A stretch of 19,007 nt of DNA from JANXSF01 sp031394025 (GCA_031394025.1 JANMWO010000518.1:1-19007), one strand, 5' to 3'. Numbered from the stretch's first letter, positions 1-7,834 are shown. The notes: generated from the sequence alone by a model not told the origin. Numbers and translations are program-made.

Positions 1-636
1 GTTGGAACCAAGGAGTTCTTCAGTGTTGTAGTTAATGGCCAACCCAAAGATCCCAAAATGAGCCTGATATTCAACATCGAACACGAAGCTCCTATCGGAT
101 CATCCATTTATATTCAGTCTCGCTTGTCAATACTCGGCCCACTACTATGCAGCGATCAACACCAAAATCGCTGCTACGCCGAGTCATCCGTTCCTTTGCC
201 CTTGAACGATTGGATGAATCGTCAAATGCTCACTGACATTATGGTGGGGCGGGCGGAAGTGATTCTTAACAGGAAGAATCTCATCCCCTGCCGGTATCAG
301 GTGAATCCTCCTGACTCGATACAATCAGTTGCAATTCAGCGTTTTTCTGGCGAGATGGCAGGATCCTTGAAATTTTCCTTCGCTCACCATTCTTGCGCCC
401 CGGAAGTATCAGCAGAGTGGACAGGAAAACAAAAAGCGATTCCTTCTGATCTAACCTTCACTCGGGGAATGGATTCGTGCTCCTACCGTTTACAGGAACC
501 TAACGGGAAGATGCTGCTGACTGCCATGCCGGGCACTTCGAAACACTCTAACTCGCACGGAAAGGACCCCACCATTCAATCTCTCAGCCTCAGACTGGGA
601 ACGGGAAAAATCGTGCAGATGGTGCCACCAAAATGA
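1..636 (+). CDS. C-terminal part of an unrecognised protein (5' truncated by window edge)
   Basis: The reading frame is open from base 1. The first ATG, at 58, has no ribosome-binding site, and the codons before it read as ordinary protein (a segment like FFSVVVNG), so the gene almost certainly starts outside the window. About 211 residues are visible. They look soluble, with scattered cysteines and no membrane segment or recognisable motif. The stop overlaps the ATG of the next gene by four bases (ATGA at 633-636), so the two are probably translationally coupled. The neighbour is tyrosinase-like, so this could be the tail or a partner of a copper oxidase, but nothing in the residues proves that. 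Function unknown; confident only that it is coding. Confidence 0.6.
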   Translation, partial: VGTKEFFSVVVNGQPKDPKMSLIFNIEHEAPIGSSIYIQSRLSILGPLLCSDQHQNRCYAESSVPLPLNDWMNRQMLTDIMVGRAEVILNRKNLIPCRYQVNPPDSIQSVAIQRFSGEMAGSLKFSFAHHSCAPEVSAEWTGKQKAIPSDLTFTRGMDSCSYRLQEPNGKMLLTAMPGTSKHSNSHGKDPTIQSLSLRLGTGKIVQMVPPK

Positions 637-1637
637 CTAAAGTTCGTTACCTAGTTTTCATCACATTCCTGGTAGCAACTGGTGGGGCTCTTTCCCTTTG
701 GTGGTTCCGGCCACTAGAGGAAGTCGCGTGTCAGGCCGTGTCCATACAATTGACACACCTCAATTTGACGACGAAAGAGCCTGCCTCACCTACTGATGCT
801 TATTGGGGCCAAGCACTCCAAGTTTCTGCGGTACCCGATGTCCTCTACCAAGACACTTCCTGGCGAGTCGAAGGACCAGCGACGCAGGATTACGATGAGC
901 GTGTATCGGATGGATTCGAAAATGCCGGAGGCTGGAAGGTACTCCCAAATTTGCCCGAGGTTGTTACAGATCAGTCGTTTCGATTATATTTTTTGCCGAC
1001 ATCACCAAATGAAACTGTGGTGAGAAAGATATCGCTCGAAGCGAAACTAAAAGACGGCGTTGTTTGCAAGTGCAATGTGTCTGTGAAGCTTAAGCCATAC
1101 CTCCGTCCTGCCGAACTCTACACTTCCGATCATAGAGATCCGGCGGAGAAAAATCTGCACAAAGGCCGTGTGATTGACGGGCATTACATCTGGCACATGT
1201 TTTCAATGTTAGGAGAGGTTCAAATCCACCAGCACCCCAGCTTCTTCCATTTCCACCACCTGTTTGTAGCACGCTACCAATCGTGGAGAAAATTATTCAA
1301 GTACTCCGAGTCAACCGAATGGAAGCCGAATGATTTAATAGTAAATCCGGAAGCAGATCTCTTTCTTCATGATGCGGGCCACAAACCTCAAGTCGTCACC
1401 TGGAAACCACCCGAGTTCTCAAATTTTGAGGACTATCAGAGTGTGATGTTCAACGCCCACAATGTGGTCCACCAACAAGTTCAACCTTGCAACGGTGAAT
1501 TCGGTTGTTTTCTTGGCATGAGCTCACCGAAAAGCGAATTGTTTTGGCGGTTTCATGTTTACCTTGACAGTATCTATAAGAAATACTGCCTACAGGAATC
1601 CAAGCCAGAATACTGCCCTACTACTGGTGACTATTAG
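633..1637 (+). CDS. Membrane-anchored tyrosinase-like (type-3 copper) protein
   Basis: This is a 334-residue protein with an N-terminal hydrophobic segment (about residues 5-24, preceded by Lys/Arg) that should act as a signal anchor or uncleaved signal peptide. The rest would be extracytoplasmic. Residues 199-209 read HQHPSFFHFHH, matching the tyrosinase CuA pattern H-x2-P-x-F-F-x-[WF]-H, with the usual nine-residue spacing between H199 and H208. H184 or H188 could be the first CuA ligand. Residues 276-280 (HNVVH) match the CuB H-N-x-x-H motif, and 304-312 (FWRFHVYLD) resemble the FWxHHxxxD motif carrying the last ligand (H308). All six candidate ligands are thus present. Known family members oxidise phenols to quinones or carry oxygen. 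The N-terminal 150 residues are unlike classical tyrosinases, and the Arg after the CuA His is replaced by His. Six later cysteines could form disulfides. It overlaps the preceding gene by four bases. Confidence 0.65.
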   Translation: MTKVRYLVFITFLVATGGALSLWWFRPLEEVACQAVSIQLTHLNLTTKEPASPTDAYWGQALQVSAVPDVLYQDTSWRVEGPATQDYDERVSDGFENAGGWKVLPNLPEVVTDQSFRLYFLPTSPNETVVRKISLEAKLKDGVVCKCNVSVKLKPYLRPAELYTSDHRDPAEKNLHKGRVIDGHYIWHMFSMLGEVQIHQHPSFFHFHHLFVARYQSWRKLFKYSESTEWKPNDLIVNPEADLFLHDAGHKPQVVTWKPPEFSNFEDYQSVMFNAHNVVHQQVQPCNGEFGCFLGMSSPKSELFWRFHVYLDSIYKKYCLQESKPEYCPTTGDY

Positions 1638-1653
1638 CAATCTCCCACAACCC

Positions 1654-2538
1654 CTAACCGCGCAGCTCATGGAAAGCTTCCTCGATCTCGCGCTTCGCTG
1701 CATCGCCGATGGGGATCAACGGCAACCTGGGCACGCCACCGTAGAATCCGTTCCAATCCATGGCGTACTTCAACCCGGGGATCCCATACTTCACCGTCAC
1801 CAATACAGCCGCTGGGGTGATCCGCTGTTGCCAATCTTCTGCTGCTTCTGCTTCACGACGTCGAAATGCTTCCCAGATCGTAATGCACGCATACGGAGCT
1901 GCATTGGCGAAGGCCAGCACCGCACCCACAGCTCCTGCTTCCAGACACGGCCACAACGTTGGGGCACTGCCAGTCAGCACTTGAAATCCTGGCTTCACCT
2001 GCGCGATCATCGCCTTCAACTTTTCCAAATTGCCAGAACTTTCCTTGATGGCGATCACGTTGGGATGTTCACTTAGCCGCACCACGGCTTCAACGGAAAT
2101 GTCCACTCCGGTGGTCTGTGGCCAGTTGTAGATCATCAGCGGGATCTTCGCTTGATCGGCCACCGCGCGGAAATAGAGCACCTGCGCTTCGGTATTGTTG
2201 ATCAGATTTTTATAGTAGTGCGGCGTGCGCACCATGGCCAGTTTATAACCGATCTCCGCTGACTTGTTCGTAAGTGCGATGGTCTCGCGAACGCTTTCCA
2301 CGCCAGTTCCAGCGATCAGCAATCGGTCCGGCGCAGCAGCTTCGGCAACCCAACCCCAGAGCGTGTACTTTTCCTCAGTGGTCAGGTGAACGCTTTCGCC
2401 AGTGGAGCCGCAAACACAGTATCCGGCAAGGCCACTGCGATTCAGCTTATTAATGTTGTGGAAGACTTTGACTTTGTACAGCTCGCCTTCGTGATTGAAG
2501 GGAGTGGCGATAGGTGGGTAAATGCCTTGAAGTTTCAT
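1654..2538 (-). CDS. DapA-superfamily aldolase, probable 4-hydroxy-2-oxoglutarate aldolase type
   Basis: This is a class I (Schiff-base) TIM-barrel aldolase of the DHDPS/NAL superfamily, 294 residues from the ATG at 2538. A TTG three codons upstream (2547) is possible, but it lies in the stem of a hairpin and has no ribosome site. Numbering from the TTG, the pyruvate-binding GSTGES loop is at 47-52, the catalytic Tyr at 140 (IYNWP) and the Schiff-base Lys at 168 (AIKES). True DapA has an Arg in the YNVPxRTG segment that binds aspartate semialdehyde. Here it reads YNWPQTTG, with Thr instead, as in mammalian HOGA1 (YSVPANTG). The C-terminal GIPGLKYAMDW and FYGG segments also resemble HOGA1. The likely reaction is cleavage of 4-hydroxy-2-oxoglutarate or a related 2-keto acid to pyruvate plus an aldehyde acid. 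The gene follows atpE on the same strand and is convergent with the tyrosinase-like gene, 16 bases away. Confidence 0.75.
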   Translation of the reverse strand: MKLQGIYPPIATPFNHEGELYKVKVFHNINKLNRSGLAGYCVCGSTGESVHLTTEEKYTLWGWVAEAAAPDRLLIAGTGVESVRETIALTNKSAEIGYKLAMVRTPHYYKNLINNTEAQVLYFRAVADQAKIPLMIYNWPQTTGVDISVEAVVRLSEHPNVIAIKESSGNLEKLKAMIAQVKPGFQVLTGSAPTLWPCLEAGAVGAVLAFANAAPYACITIWEAFRRREAEAAEDWQQRITPAAVLVTVKYGIPGLKYAMDWNGFYGGVPRLPLIPIGDAAKREIEEAFHELRG

Positions 2539-2546
2539 GAGGTACA

Positions 2547-2572
2547 AGAGGGACTGGCGGGCCAGCCCCTCT
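2547..2572 (-). other. Stem-loop between atpE and the aldolase gene
   Basis: On the minus-strand RNA, 12 bases at each end pair continuously (arms 2547-2558 and 2561-2572) with one G-U wobble. On the plus strand the same position is an A-C mismatch, so the structure favours the minus transcript. The two-base gap means the real loop is about four bases. The downstream run is UUGUACC, not a U tract, so a classical terminator is doubtful. The stem ends eight bases before the aldolase ATG, where a ribosome-binding site would lie, so attenuation, RNA processing or translational control is possible. Confidence 0.55.
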
Positions 2573-2579
2573 GTAAAAG

Positions 2580-2882
2580 CTACTTGATGATGAAGGTCAG
2601 AACGAAGGTATACAGAGCCATCGATTCAATCAGCACCAGGCCGAGCAAAGCGATGAAGCGGATGCCATCGGATGCGCCGGGGTTGCGAGCCAATGCTTCG
2701 GTAGCACCGGCAACAGCCTTACCCTGAGCCAAACCACAAAGGCCGGAAGCAATGGCCATTGCGATAAGGGCGGCGGGTGCCGCATAGTTGGTAGCGCCGA
2801 CGGCGTGAGTAGCATCTTGGGCCATCATTGGGCTGGCAAAAAAGATTGCCAACAGGATTGCGAACAAGCGAAAGTTTTTCAT
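2580..2882 (-). CDS. atpE: ATP synthase F0 subunit c
   Basis: This is the ring subunit that carries ions through the membrane sector of F-type ATP synthase. It has 100 residues, longer than the usual 75-85, because the first ~22 residues look like a cleavable signal peptide (hydrophobic core, then PMMA-QDA). Two transmembrane helices follow (about 35-57 and 75-98), joined by the polar loop A-R-N-P (65-68). The ion-carrying carboxylate is E86, in LIESMALY. Q53 in helix 1 and S87 after the Glu correspond to Q32 and S66 of sodium-binding c rings, but the Thr that follows there is Met here. A good ribosome site (AGGAG) lies about ten bases upstream of the ATG. It follows atpB after 101 bases. No b, delta or F1 genes follow. 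Confidence 0.95.
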   Translation of the reverse strand: MKNFRLFAILLAIFFASPMMAQDATHAVGATNYAAPAALIAMAIASGLCGLAQGKAVAGATEALARNPGASDGIRFIALLGLVLIESMALYTFVLTFIIK

Positions 2883-2983
2883 TTTTAAGTTTCTCCTAGC
2901 TAAGTAAAATCGCCATCAGGAGGTGGTTCCCGTCAAACTCGTGCAGCCGGGCTCACACTGAACAGCGGATAATGCCGAATGCG

Positions 2984-3736
2984 TTATTCGTGATTTTGGG
3001 CAACAGCGCCGCCCAGGTAAATCATCGTCATCAACGCGAAAATATATGCCTGCAGAAAAGATACAAACACGTGCAGGCCCATGAATATTACTGGAAATCC
3101 GATAAAAGTAAGACCAAGGAACACCAGCGTCACCTGTTCACCGGCAAACATGTTGGCGAACAAACGGATGGTAAGCGACGCGGGTCGCGCCAAGTGGCTG
3201 ATGATTTCAATAGGCAGCATCAACGGTGCCAGCCACCATACTGGGCCACAGAAGTGGAGCAGGTATTTCCCAATCCCTTGAATTTTGGCGCCCATAAAAT
3301 TGTAGTAAAGGAACGACGCGATGGCTAAACCAGCAGGCACATAAGGGAACATGGTGGGCGATTCCAGCGTCGGTATAATGCCCAACAGATTACAGAACAG
3401 CACAAAGAAAAACATGCTACCCACGTAAGGGACAAAGCGCGAACTGCCATGGCCAATGTTATCGTGCGCCTGATGATGCAAAAAGTTATAAGCCGCTTCA
3501 AAAATGTGTTGCATCTTGCCCGGCTTATCCATGGAAAGCTTCGGTCGCAAAATGGCGAAGGTCAGAATCATGATGATGGCCACCAGGATCTGCATCACGA
3601 TGAAGGTTTCCCACGGACGCGCTTGCGCGGTATACGGTCTGCCGAAAATCGGGAGGACTGTGCTAAGGATTGTGTTGCCCAAACCAGCCAAGTGGTCGTT
3701 GAACAGGGCTGTCAGCCAGGGTTCATGTTCTTGCAT
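2984..3736 (-). CDS. atpB: ATP synthase F0 subunit a
   Basis: This membrane stator subunit forms the ion half-channels against the c ring. It has 250 residues and several hydrophobic helices. The essential arginine is R191 in SLTIRLFANMFAGE, equivalent to Arg210 of E. coli. The conserved E200 and Q229 (FVSFLQAY) sit where Glu219 and Gln252 are in E. coli. The start ATG lies inside the end of atpI, overlapping by 14 bases, which indicates translational coupling. The 101 bases between its stop and the atpE ATG hold only the atpE ribosome site; I saw no terminator there. Confidence 0.95.
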   Translation of the reverse strand: MQEHEPWLTALFNDHLAGLGNTILSTVLPIFGRPYTAQARPWETFIVMQILVAIIMILTFAILRPKLSMDKPGKMQHIFEAAYNFLHHQAHDNIGHGSSRFVPYVGSMFFFVLFCNLLGIIPTLESPTMFPYVPAGLAIASFLYYNFMGAKIQGIGKYLLHFCGPVWWLAPLMLPIEIISHLARPASLTIRLFANMFAGEQVTLVFLGLTFIGFPVIFMGLHVFVSFLQAYIFALMTMIYLGGAVAQNHE

Positions 3737-4124
3737 AAATGATTTCGAAGAGGATTACAGCGATGACCGCCGCCAAGGGCATAAAAAGCCCGGCGAAAAG
3801 TGCACCAACATTAATTCCGGTTCCCTTAACTATAGCAAACCCAAGCCCTCCAAGCAGCATGAGAGCCCCCATTAACAGGAATCCAGTACGATTTGCAGGT
3901 TGCCTGGTGCCTGGCCCCAGTACATTCACCACACGATGCAGAATGTGAAAATTGAACCATCCGGCAAGGGCTCCAATGGCCACCCCCAGTCCATTTCGCC
4001 ACCCGTATCCGATGAATGCACCAACGGTTCCAAGCAGTCCGAAGATGGGGACAAACAGTTGGAGACGTCGCATGGCCGCCTGGTAAGGGGCTGCGTTCAG
4101 AGCAGGTTTGTTACGCTCCACCAT
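3723..4124 (-). CDS. atpI: ATP synthase subunit I (AtpI-type assembly protein)
   Basis: This small membrane protein of about 133 residues has four hydrophobic segments and polar ends, and sits between atpZ and atpB as in many atp operons. Family members help c-ring assembly or stability and are poorly conserved, so the call rests on position, size and topology. The frame is open back to 4190, but that start would overlap atpZ by 80 bases. The ATG at 4124 gives a 14-base overlap, the same as at the atpI/atpB junction, and is chosen here. A purine-rich stretch (GGGTAAAGGGA) precedes it. Confidence 0.75.
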   Translation of the reverse strand: MVERNKPALNAAPYQAAMRRLQLFVPIFGLLGTVGAFIGYGWRNGLGVAIGALAGWFNFHILHRVVNVLGPGTRQPANRTGFLLMGALMLLGGLGFAIVKGTGINVGALFAGLFMPLAAVIAVILFEIIYART

Positions 4125-4344
4125 TCCCTTTACCCACGCTCGATTTTTGAATTTCGCGGAGAAGGCTGACAATTCCCGCCGCCGCACCAAGAATCAGAAA
4201 GATGACCGTGAAGTAAGTGGTGCCTCGCCAATTATCCAGGTAATGGCCAATGACATAGCCGATGATCACGCTGATTGGAAGCAATGCGGCAAGACCCATC
4301 ACTTCGCCGAACTGTTGGGATGGAGTTTGTTTAGGCTTTGGCAT
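4111..4344 (-). CDS. atpZ: AtpZ-type protein, F0F1-ATPase gene 1 family
   Basis: This protein has 77 residues and two membrane helices. The segment GYVIGHYLDNWRGTT followed by a second helix (FLILGAAAGIVSLLRE) is the hallmark of the ATPase gene1/AtpZ family. Members of the family have been linked to magnesium or calcium transport and to assembly of ATP synthase. Its ATG follows the dnaE TAA stop with no intervening base, so its ribosome site must lie inside the dnaE coding end. It overlaps atpI by 14 bases. Confidence 0.8.
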   Translation of the reverse strand: MPKPKQTPSQQFGEVMGLAALLPISVIIGYVIGHYLDNWRGTTYFTVIFLILGAAAGIVSLLREIQKSSVGKGNGGA

Positions 4345-7300
4345 TTACATAGACATAACTTCTAAACTATCCGGACCACAAATTCGCTCCAACTCTGCCT
4401 TAAACTGCTTATCGGCGCGCACCTTCATATGCAAATCCATCAACACCGAAAAGTCTCGTGACTTGTCGATCCGCAATCGCACTTCAGCCCCGCCTGGCTT
4501 GCGACCAAACAGTTCCGCCAGCTTGGGAGCAATCGTCTCATCTTCCCCACCCGCGCCGTTCACCCGCACCCGAATCGAAATCATGCTCGGCAAATTCACT
4601 CGGGCATTTTCCAGGGCGATCACATCTTTAATGCTGATCTTCGATGCGGCACCTTCTTCCGGCATCACCACGCCGCGCACCAGCATTGCCTTATCCTCAA
4701 ACATGCCACCCATCACCGCTTCAAACGAGGATGCAAAGACCATGGCTTCCAGTGCCCCTTTGTGATCTTCCAGTAACATGGAGGCCCACAACTTACCGTC
4801 CTTATTTCGACGCCGATTGATCCCCGTCAGGATACAGCACATGGCCACTTCCGCGCCTTTTACCAAGCCTTCCAATTGATCGGTTTCGTGCGTACGTAAC
4901 TCCAGCACCTTATCCATATACTGGTCTAGCGGGTGTCCGGTAACATAGAACCCAATCATTTCTTTCTCGCCGCCCAACATCTCAAACGAAGTCCAATCGG
5001 CCACCTCCGGCAGCTTTTCAGGAGTCTGCAATTCTGCCGCGAATAAGTCGCCGAACAGCCCTGTTTGGCCACTTTCACGATCTTTCTGTGCCCGCGTGCC
5101 GTGCTCAATCGCCCTGTCCAGAATGGCCCATTGCTGTGCCCGATTCCCATCCAGTGCATCCATCGCCCCAGCCTTGATCAGGCTTTCAATGGCGCGCTTG
5201 TTCAATGCCGACAAACTTACTTTGTCGCAGAATTCAAATAGCGACGTGAACTTACCCACTTCATTGCGAGCCTTGATAATTGCTTCCACCGCACCTTGCC
5301 CTAAGTTCTTGATCGCCCCCAATCCAAAGCGGATGGACGGGCCGTCCGGTGTGAAGTTGAAATCGGAAGAATTCACGTCGGGCGGTTGTACCTTAATGCC
5401 CATGTCCCGGCATTCGTTAATGTACTTCACCACCTTCGCCGTGTTGCCAGTTTCCGACGTCAACAACGCCGACATAAATTCCACCGGGTAGTGCGCTTTC
5501 AGATAGGCCGTAACATAGGCCATGTAAGCATAGGCCGCCGAGTGCGACTTATTAAATCCGTAACCAGCGAACTGCGCCATTAGGTCAAAGATCTTTTCCG
5601 CCTTTTTCGGATTGTGACCTTTGTTTACGGCGCCTTCAAGAAACCTGACCTTCTGCCGCTCCATTTCCTCGGCACTCTTCTTGCCCATGGCCCGACGCAG
5701 AATGTCAGCATCGCCCAGCGAATAACCCGCCAGCACGTTTGAGATCTGCATCACTTGTTCCTGATACACAATCACGCCATACGTTTCGTTCAGCAGCGGT
5801 TCTAATTCAGGAAGATCGTAAGCAATGGCTTTCTTGCCTAACTTACGGGCAATAAAATCGTCAATCATGCCGCCTTGAATTGGACCAGGACGGTACAGCG
5901 CATTCAACGCGCACAAATCTTCAATGCGTTCCGGCTGATAGCGACGCAGAATGTCGCGCATGCCAGAGGATTCAAACTGGAATACACCGGATGTAAAACC
6001 TTTGCTGAAGATCTCGTAAGTCTTCGCGTCATCCAGCGGAAAATCCTCAATCTGGAACAACTCGCCAGTGGTTTTCTGAATCAGCTTCAACGCATCGGCG
6101 ACAATGGAAAGCGTAGTTAAACCCAGAAAATCGAACTTCAACAGGGCCAGCTTATCCAGCCCGTTCATATCATACTGGGTAACAATTTCGTCCTTGTTCG
6201 TCTTGTACAAGGGGACAATTTCACGCAGCGGTTGCGGGGATATCACCACGCCAGCGGCGTGCACCGACGCATTGCGAGACATGCCTTCCAGCTTCAATGC
6301 GACGTTCAATACTTCACGCACGCGAGGGTCGCGCCTAGCTTCCGATTCAAAACCTGGCTCCTGTGCAAAAGCGTCTTTCAGCTTAATGTTCAAGGTGGGT
6401 GGAACCAGCTTGGTCAGCTTATCCACTTCAGCAAAAGTCATGTCCAGCACACGACCCACATCTTTCAACGCAGCTTTAGAACTGAGCGTTCCAAACGTGA
6501 TGATCTGCGCCACTTGCTCACGCCCATATTTTTCCGTGACGTACTGAATCACTTCCCCACGGCCGCGCGGACAAAAGTCCGTATCCACGTCAGGCATGCT
6601 GATCCGTTCAGGATTCAGAAAGCGCTCAAACAGCAGCCCGTACTGCAATGGATCAATATCGGTGATCTCCATGGCGTAACTCACCAGCGAACCAGCAGCC
6701 GATCCACGGCCCGGACCCACCGGAATGCTGCGCGATTTCGCAAAGCGGATGAAGTCCCAAACAATCAGGAAGTAGCCGGAAAACTTCATCTTCTGAATCA
6801 TCTGGATTTCACGATCCAGTCTTTCCGCATAAGCTCCTAACGGTTCCCGCAACGCACCCCTGGCGGCCATCGCTTCCAAGCGCGGACGACGCTTTTCAAA
6901 CCCTTGCCGACAAGCGTATTCAAAGTACGAATCAATGTTGTGTTCCGCTGGAACATCAAAGCGAGGGAACGGATCCTTCACTTTTTCCATCTTCACCTGG
7001 CAGCGCTGGGCAATGTCCCAGGTGGAATCCAGCGCCTGCGGATAATCACCGAAAATCGCTTCCATCTCCTTTCGGGTTTTCATGTAGAATTCCGGCTGAT
7101 CAAAGCGCATGCGGTTGGCGTCGGTGATAGTTTTGCCGGTGGAAATGCACATCAACACTTCATGGGCGCGGGCGTCGTCTTTGCGCAGATAGTGGGCGTC
7201 GTTAGTAGCCACCAGCGGCACGCCCATTTCATTAGCCAGCCGATTCACCAACGGCACCAGACGCTTATCCTGCTCCATGCCATGATCCTGAATTTCCAGG

Positions 7301-7815
7301 AAGAAATTGTCTTTGCCGTAGATGTCGCGATACTGGTAGGCCAGTTCCTGACCCTTCTTATATTTGTCAGCCAGCAGCGCTTCATTGACGTCGCCACGAA
7401 GGCAGGCGGACATTGCGATGAGGCCTTTTGAGTATTGGGCGAGAAGATCTTTATCCACCCGAGGCTTGTAATAAAACCCTTCCAGGTAACCAGTGGAAAC
7501 CAGCTTCAGTAGGTTTTTATACCCTTCCTGATTTTCAGCCAACAGAACTAAATGGTTGTAACGGTCGGAATCATCGCGCGTCTTATGCGATTTGGAATTG
7601 ACGTAAACCTCGCAACCAATCACGGGATGCACACCCTTGGCTTTGGCGGTGTTGTAGAATTCCACTGCGCCGAACAGGTTGCCATGATCGGTCATAGCAA
7701 CGGCGGGCATCTTCTGCTCCACCGCCAAATCCATCAGTTGAGAGATTTCGCAAGCGCCGTCAAGCAGGGAATAATCGGTGTGACAATGCAGGTGGACGAA
7801 AGGTGCGTCGGACAT
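4345..7815 (-). CDS. dnaE: DNA polymerase III alpha subunit
   Basis: This is the replicative C-family DNA polymerase, 1156 residues, normal for DnaE1. The N-terminal PHP domain (about 1-280) begins with HLHCHTDYS (8-16) and keeps a full set of candidate metal ligands: H10, H12, D43/H44, E69, H88, C138, D206 and H208. E. coli has lost the equivalent site. The polymerase core has the GPGRGSAAGS motif (367-376), the catalytic aspartates D409 and D411 in PDVDTDF, and D562 in KFDFLGL. A helix-hairpin-helix and OB-fold region and a short C-terminal domain follow. It ends ATG-TAA directly against the atpZ ATG. Upstream there is a perfect TATAAT (7834 to 7829, minus) and only 13 bases before the ATG, with no strong ribosome site. 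It is divergent from the AbrB-like gene. Confidence 0.97.
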   Translation of the reverse strand: MSDAPFVHLHCHTDYSLLDGACEISQLMDLAVEQKMPAVAMTDHGNLFGAVEFYNTAKAKGVHPVIGCEVYVNSKSHKTRDDSDRYNHLVLLAENQEGYKNLLKLVSTGYLEGFYYKPRVDKDLLAQYSKGLIAMSACLRGDVNEALLADKYKKGQELAYQYRDIYGKDNFFLEIQDHGMEQDKRLVPLVNRLANEMGVPLVATNDAHYLRKDDARAHEVLMCISTGKTITDANRMRFDQPEFYMKTRKEMEAIFGDYPQALDSTWDIAQRCQVKMEKVKDPFPRFDVPAEHNIDSYFEYACRQGFEKRRPRLEAMAARGALREPLGAYAERLDREIQMIQKMKFSGYFLIVWDFIRFAKSRSIPVGPGRGSAAGSLVSYAMEITDIDPLQYGLLFERFLNPERISMPDVDTDFCPRGRGEVIQYVTEKYGREQVAQIITFGTLSSKAALKDVGRVLDMTFAEVDKLTKLVPPTLNIKLKDAFAQEPGFESEARRDPRVREVLNVALKLEGMSRNASVHAAGVVISPQPLREIVPLYKTNKDEIVTQYDMNGLDKLALLKFDFLGLTTLSIVADALKLIQKTTGELFQIEDFPLDDAKTYEIFSKGFTSGVFQFESSGMRDILRRYQPERIEDLCALNALYRPGPIQGGMIDDFIARKLGKKAIAYDLPELEPLLNETYGVIVYQEQVMQISNVLAGYSLGDADILRRAMGKKSAEEMERQKVRFLEGAVNKGHNPKKAEKIFDLMAQFAGYGFNKSHSAAYAYMAYVTAYLKAHYPVEFMSALLTSETGNTAKVVKYINECRDMGIKVQPPDVNSSDFNFTPDGPSIRFGLGAIKNLGQGAVEAIIKARNEVGKFTSLFEFCDKVSLSALNKRAIESLIKAGAMDALDGNRAQQWAILDRAIEHGTRAQKDRESGQTGLFGDLFAAELQTPEKLPEVADWTSFEMLGGEKEMIGFYVTGHPLDQYMDKVLELRTHETDQLEGLVKGAEVAMCCILTGINRRRNKDGKLWASMLLEDHKGALEAMVFASSFEAVMGGMFEDKAMLVRGVVMPEEGAASKISIKDVIALENARVNLPSMISIRVRVNGAGGEDETIAPKLAELFGRKPGGAEVRLRIDKSRDFSVLMDLHMKVRADKQFKAELERICGPDSLEVMSM

Positions 7816-7828
7816 GGCTGGAAATCCA

Positions 7829-7834
7829 ATTATA
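7829..7834 (-). promoter_or_regulatory. Candidate -10 element for dnaE
   Basis: The minus strand reads TATAAT here, 13 bases before the dnaE ATG. A start site about seven bases downstream would leave a leader of only about six bases. No convincing -35 hexamer was found at 16-18 base spacing; the nearest TTC-rich hexamer is about 19 bases away. This is inferred from the hexamer alone. Confidence 0.4.

Noticed and set aside
633..760. Lipoprotein signal around Cys33 of the tyrosinase-like protein
   Set aside because: The residues before the Cys (E-V-A-C) do not form a lipobox, and the hydrophobic segment ends about eight residues earlier.
4125..4190. Longer atpI starting at 4190
   Set aside because: It would overlap atpZ by 80 bases; the ATG at 4124 gives a 14-base overlap and a normal AtpI length.
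2972..4365. Several plus-strand open frames across the atp genes
   Set aside because: They mirror the atpB, atpI and atpZ coding sequences, show no family motifs and have no ribosome sites; the minus-strand genes are certain.
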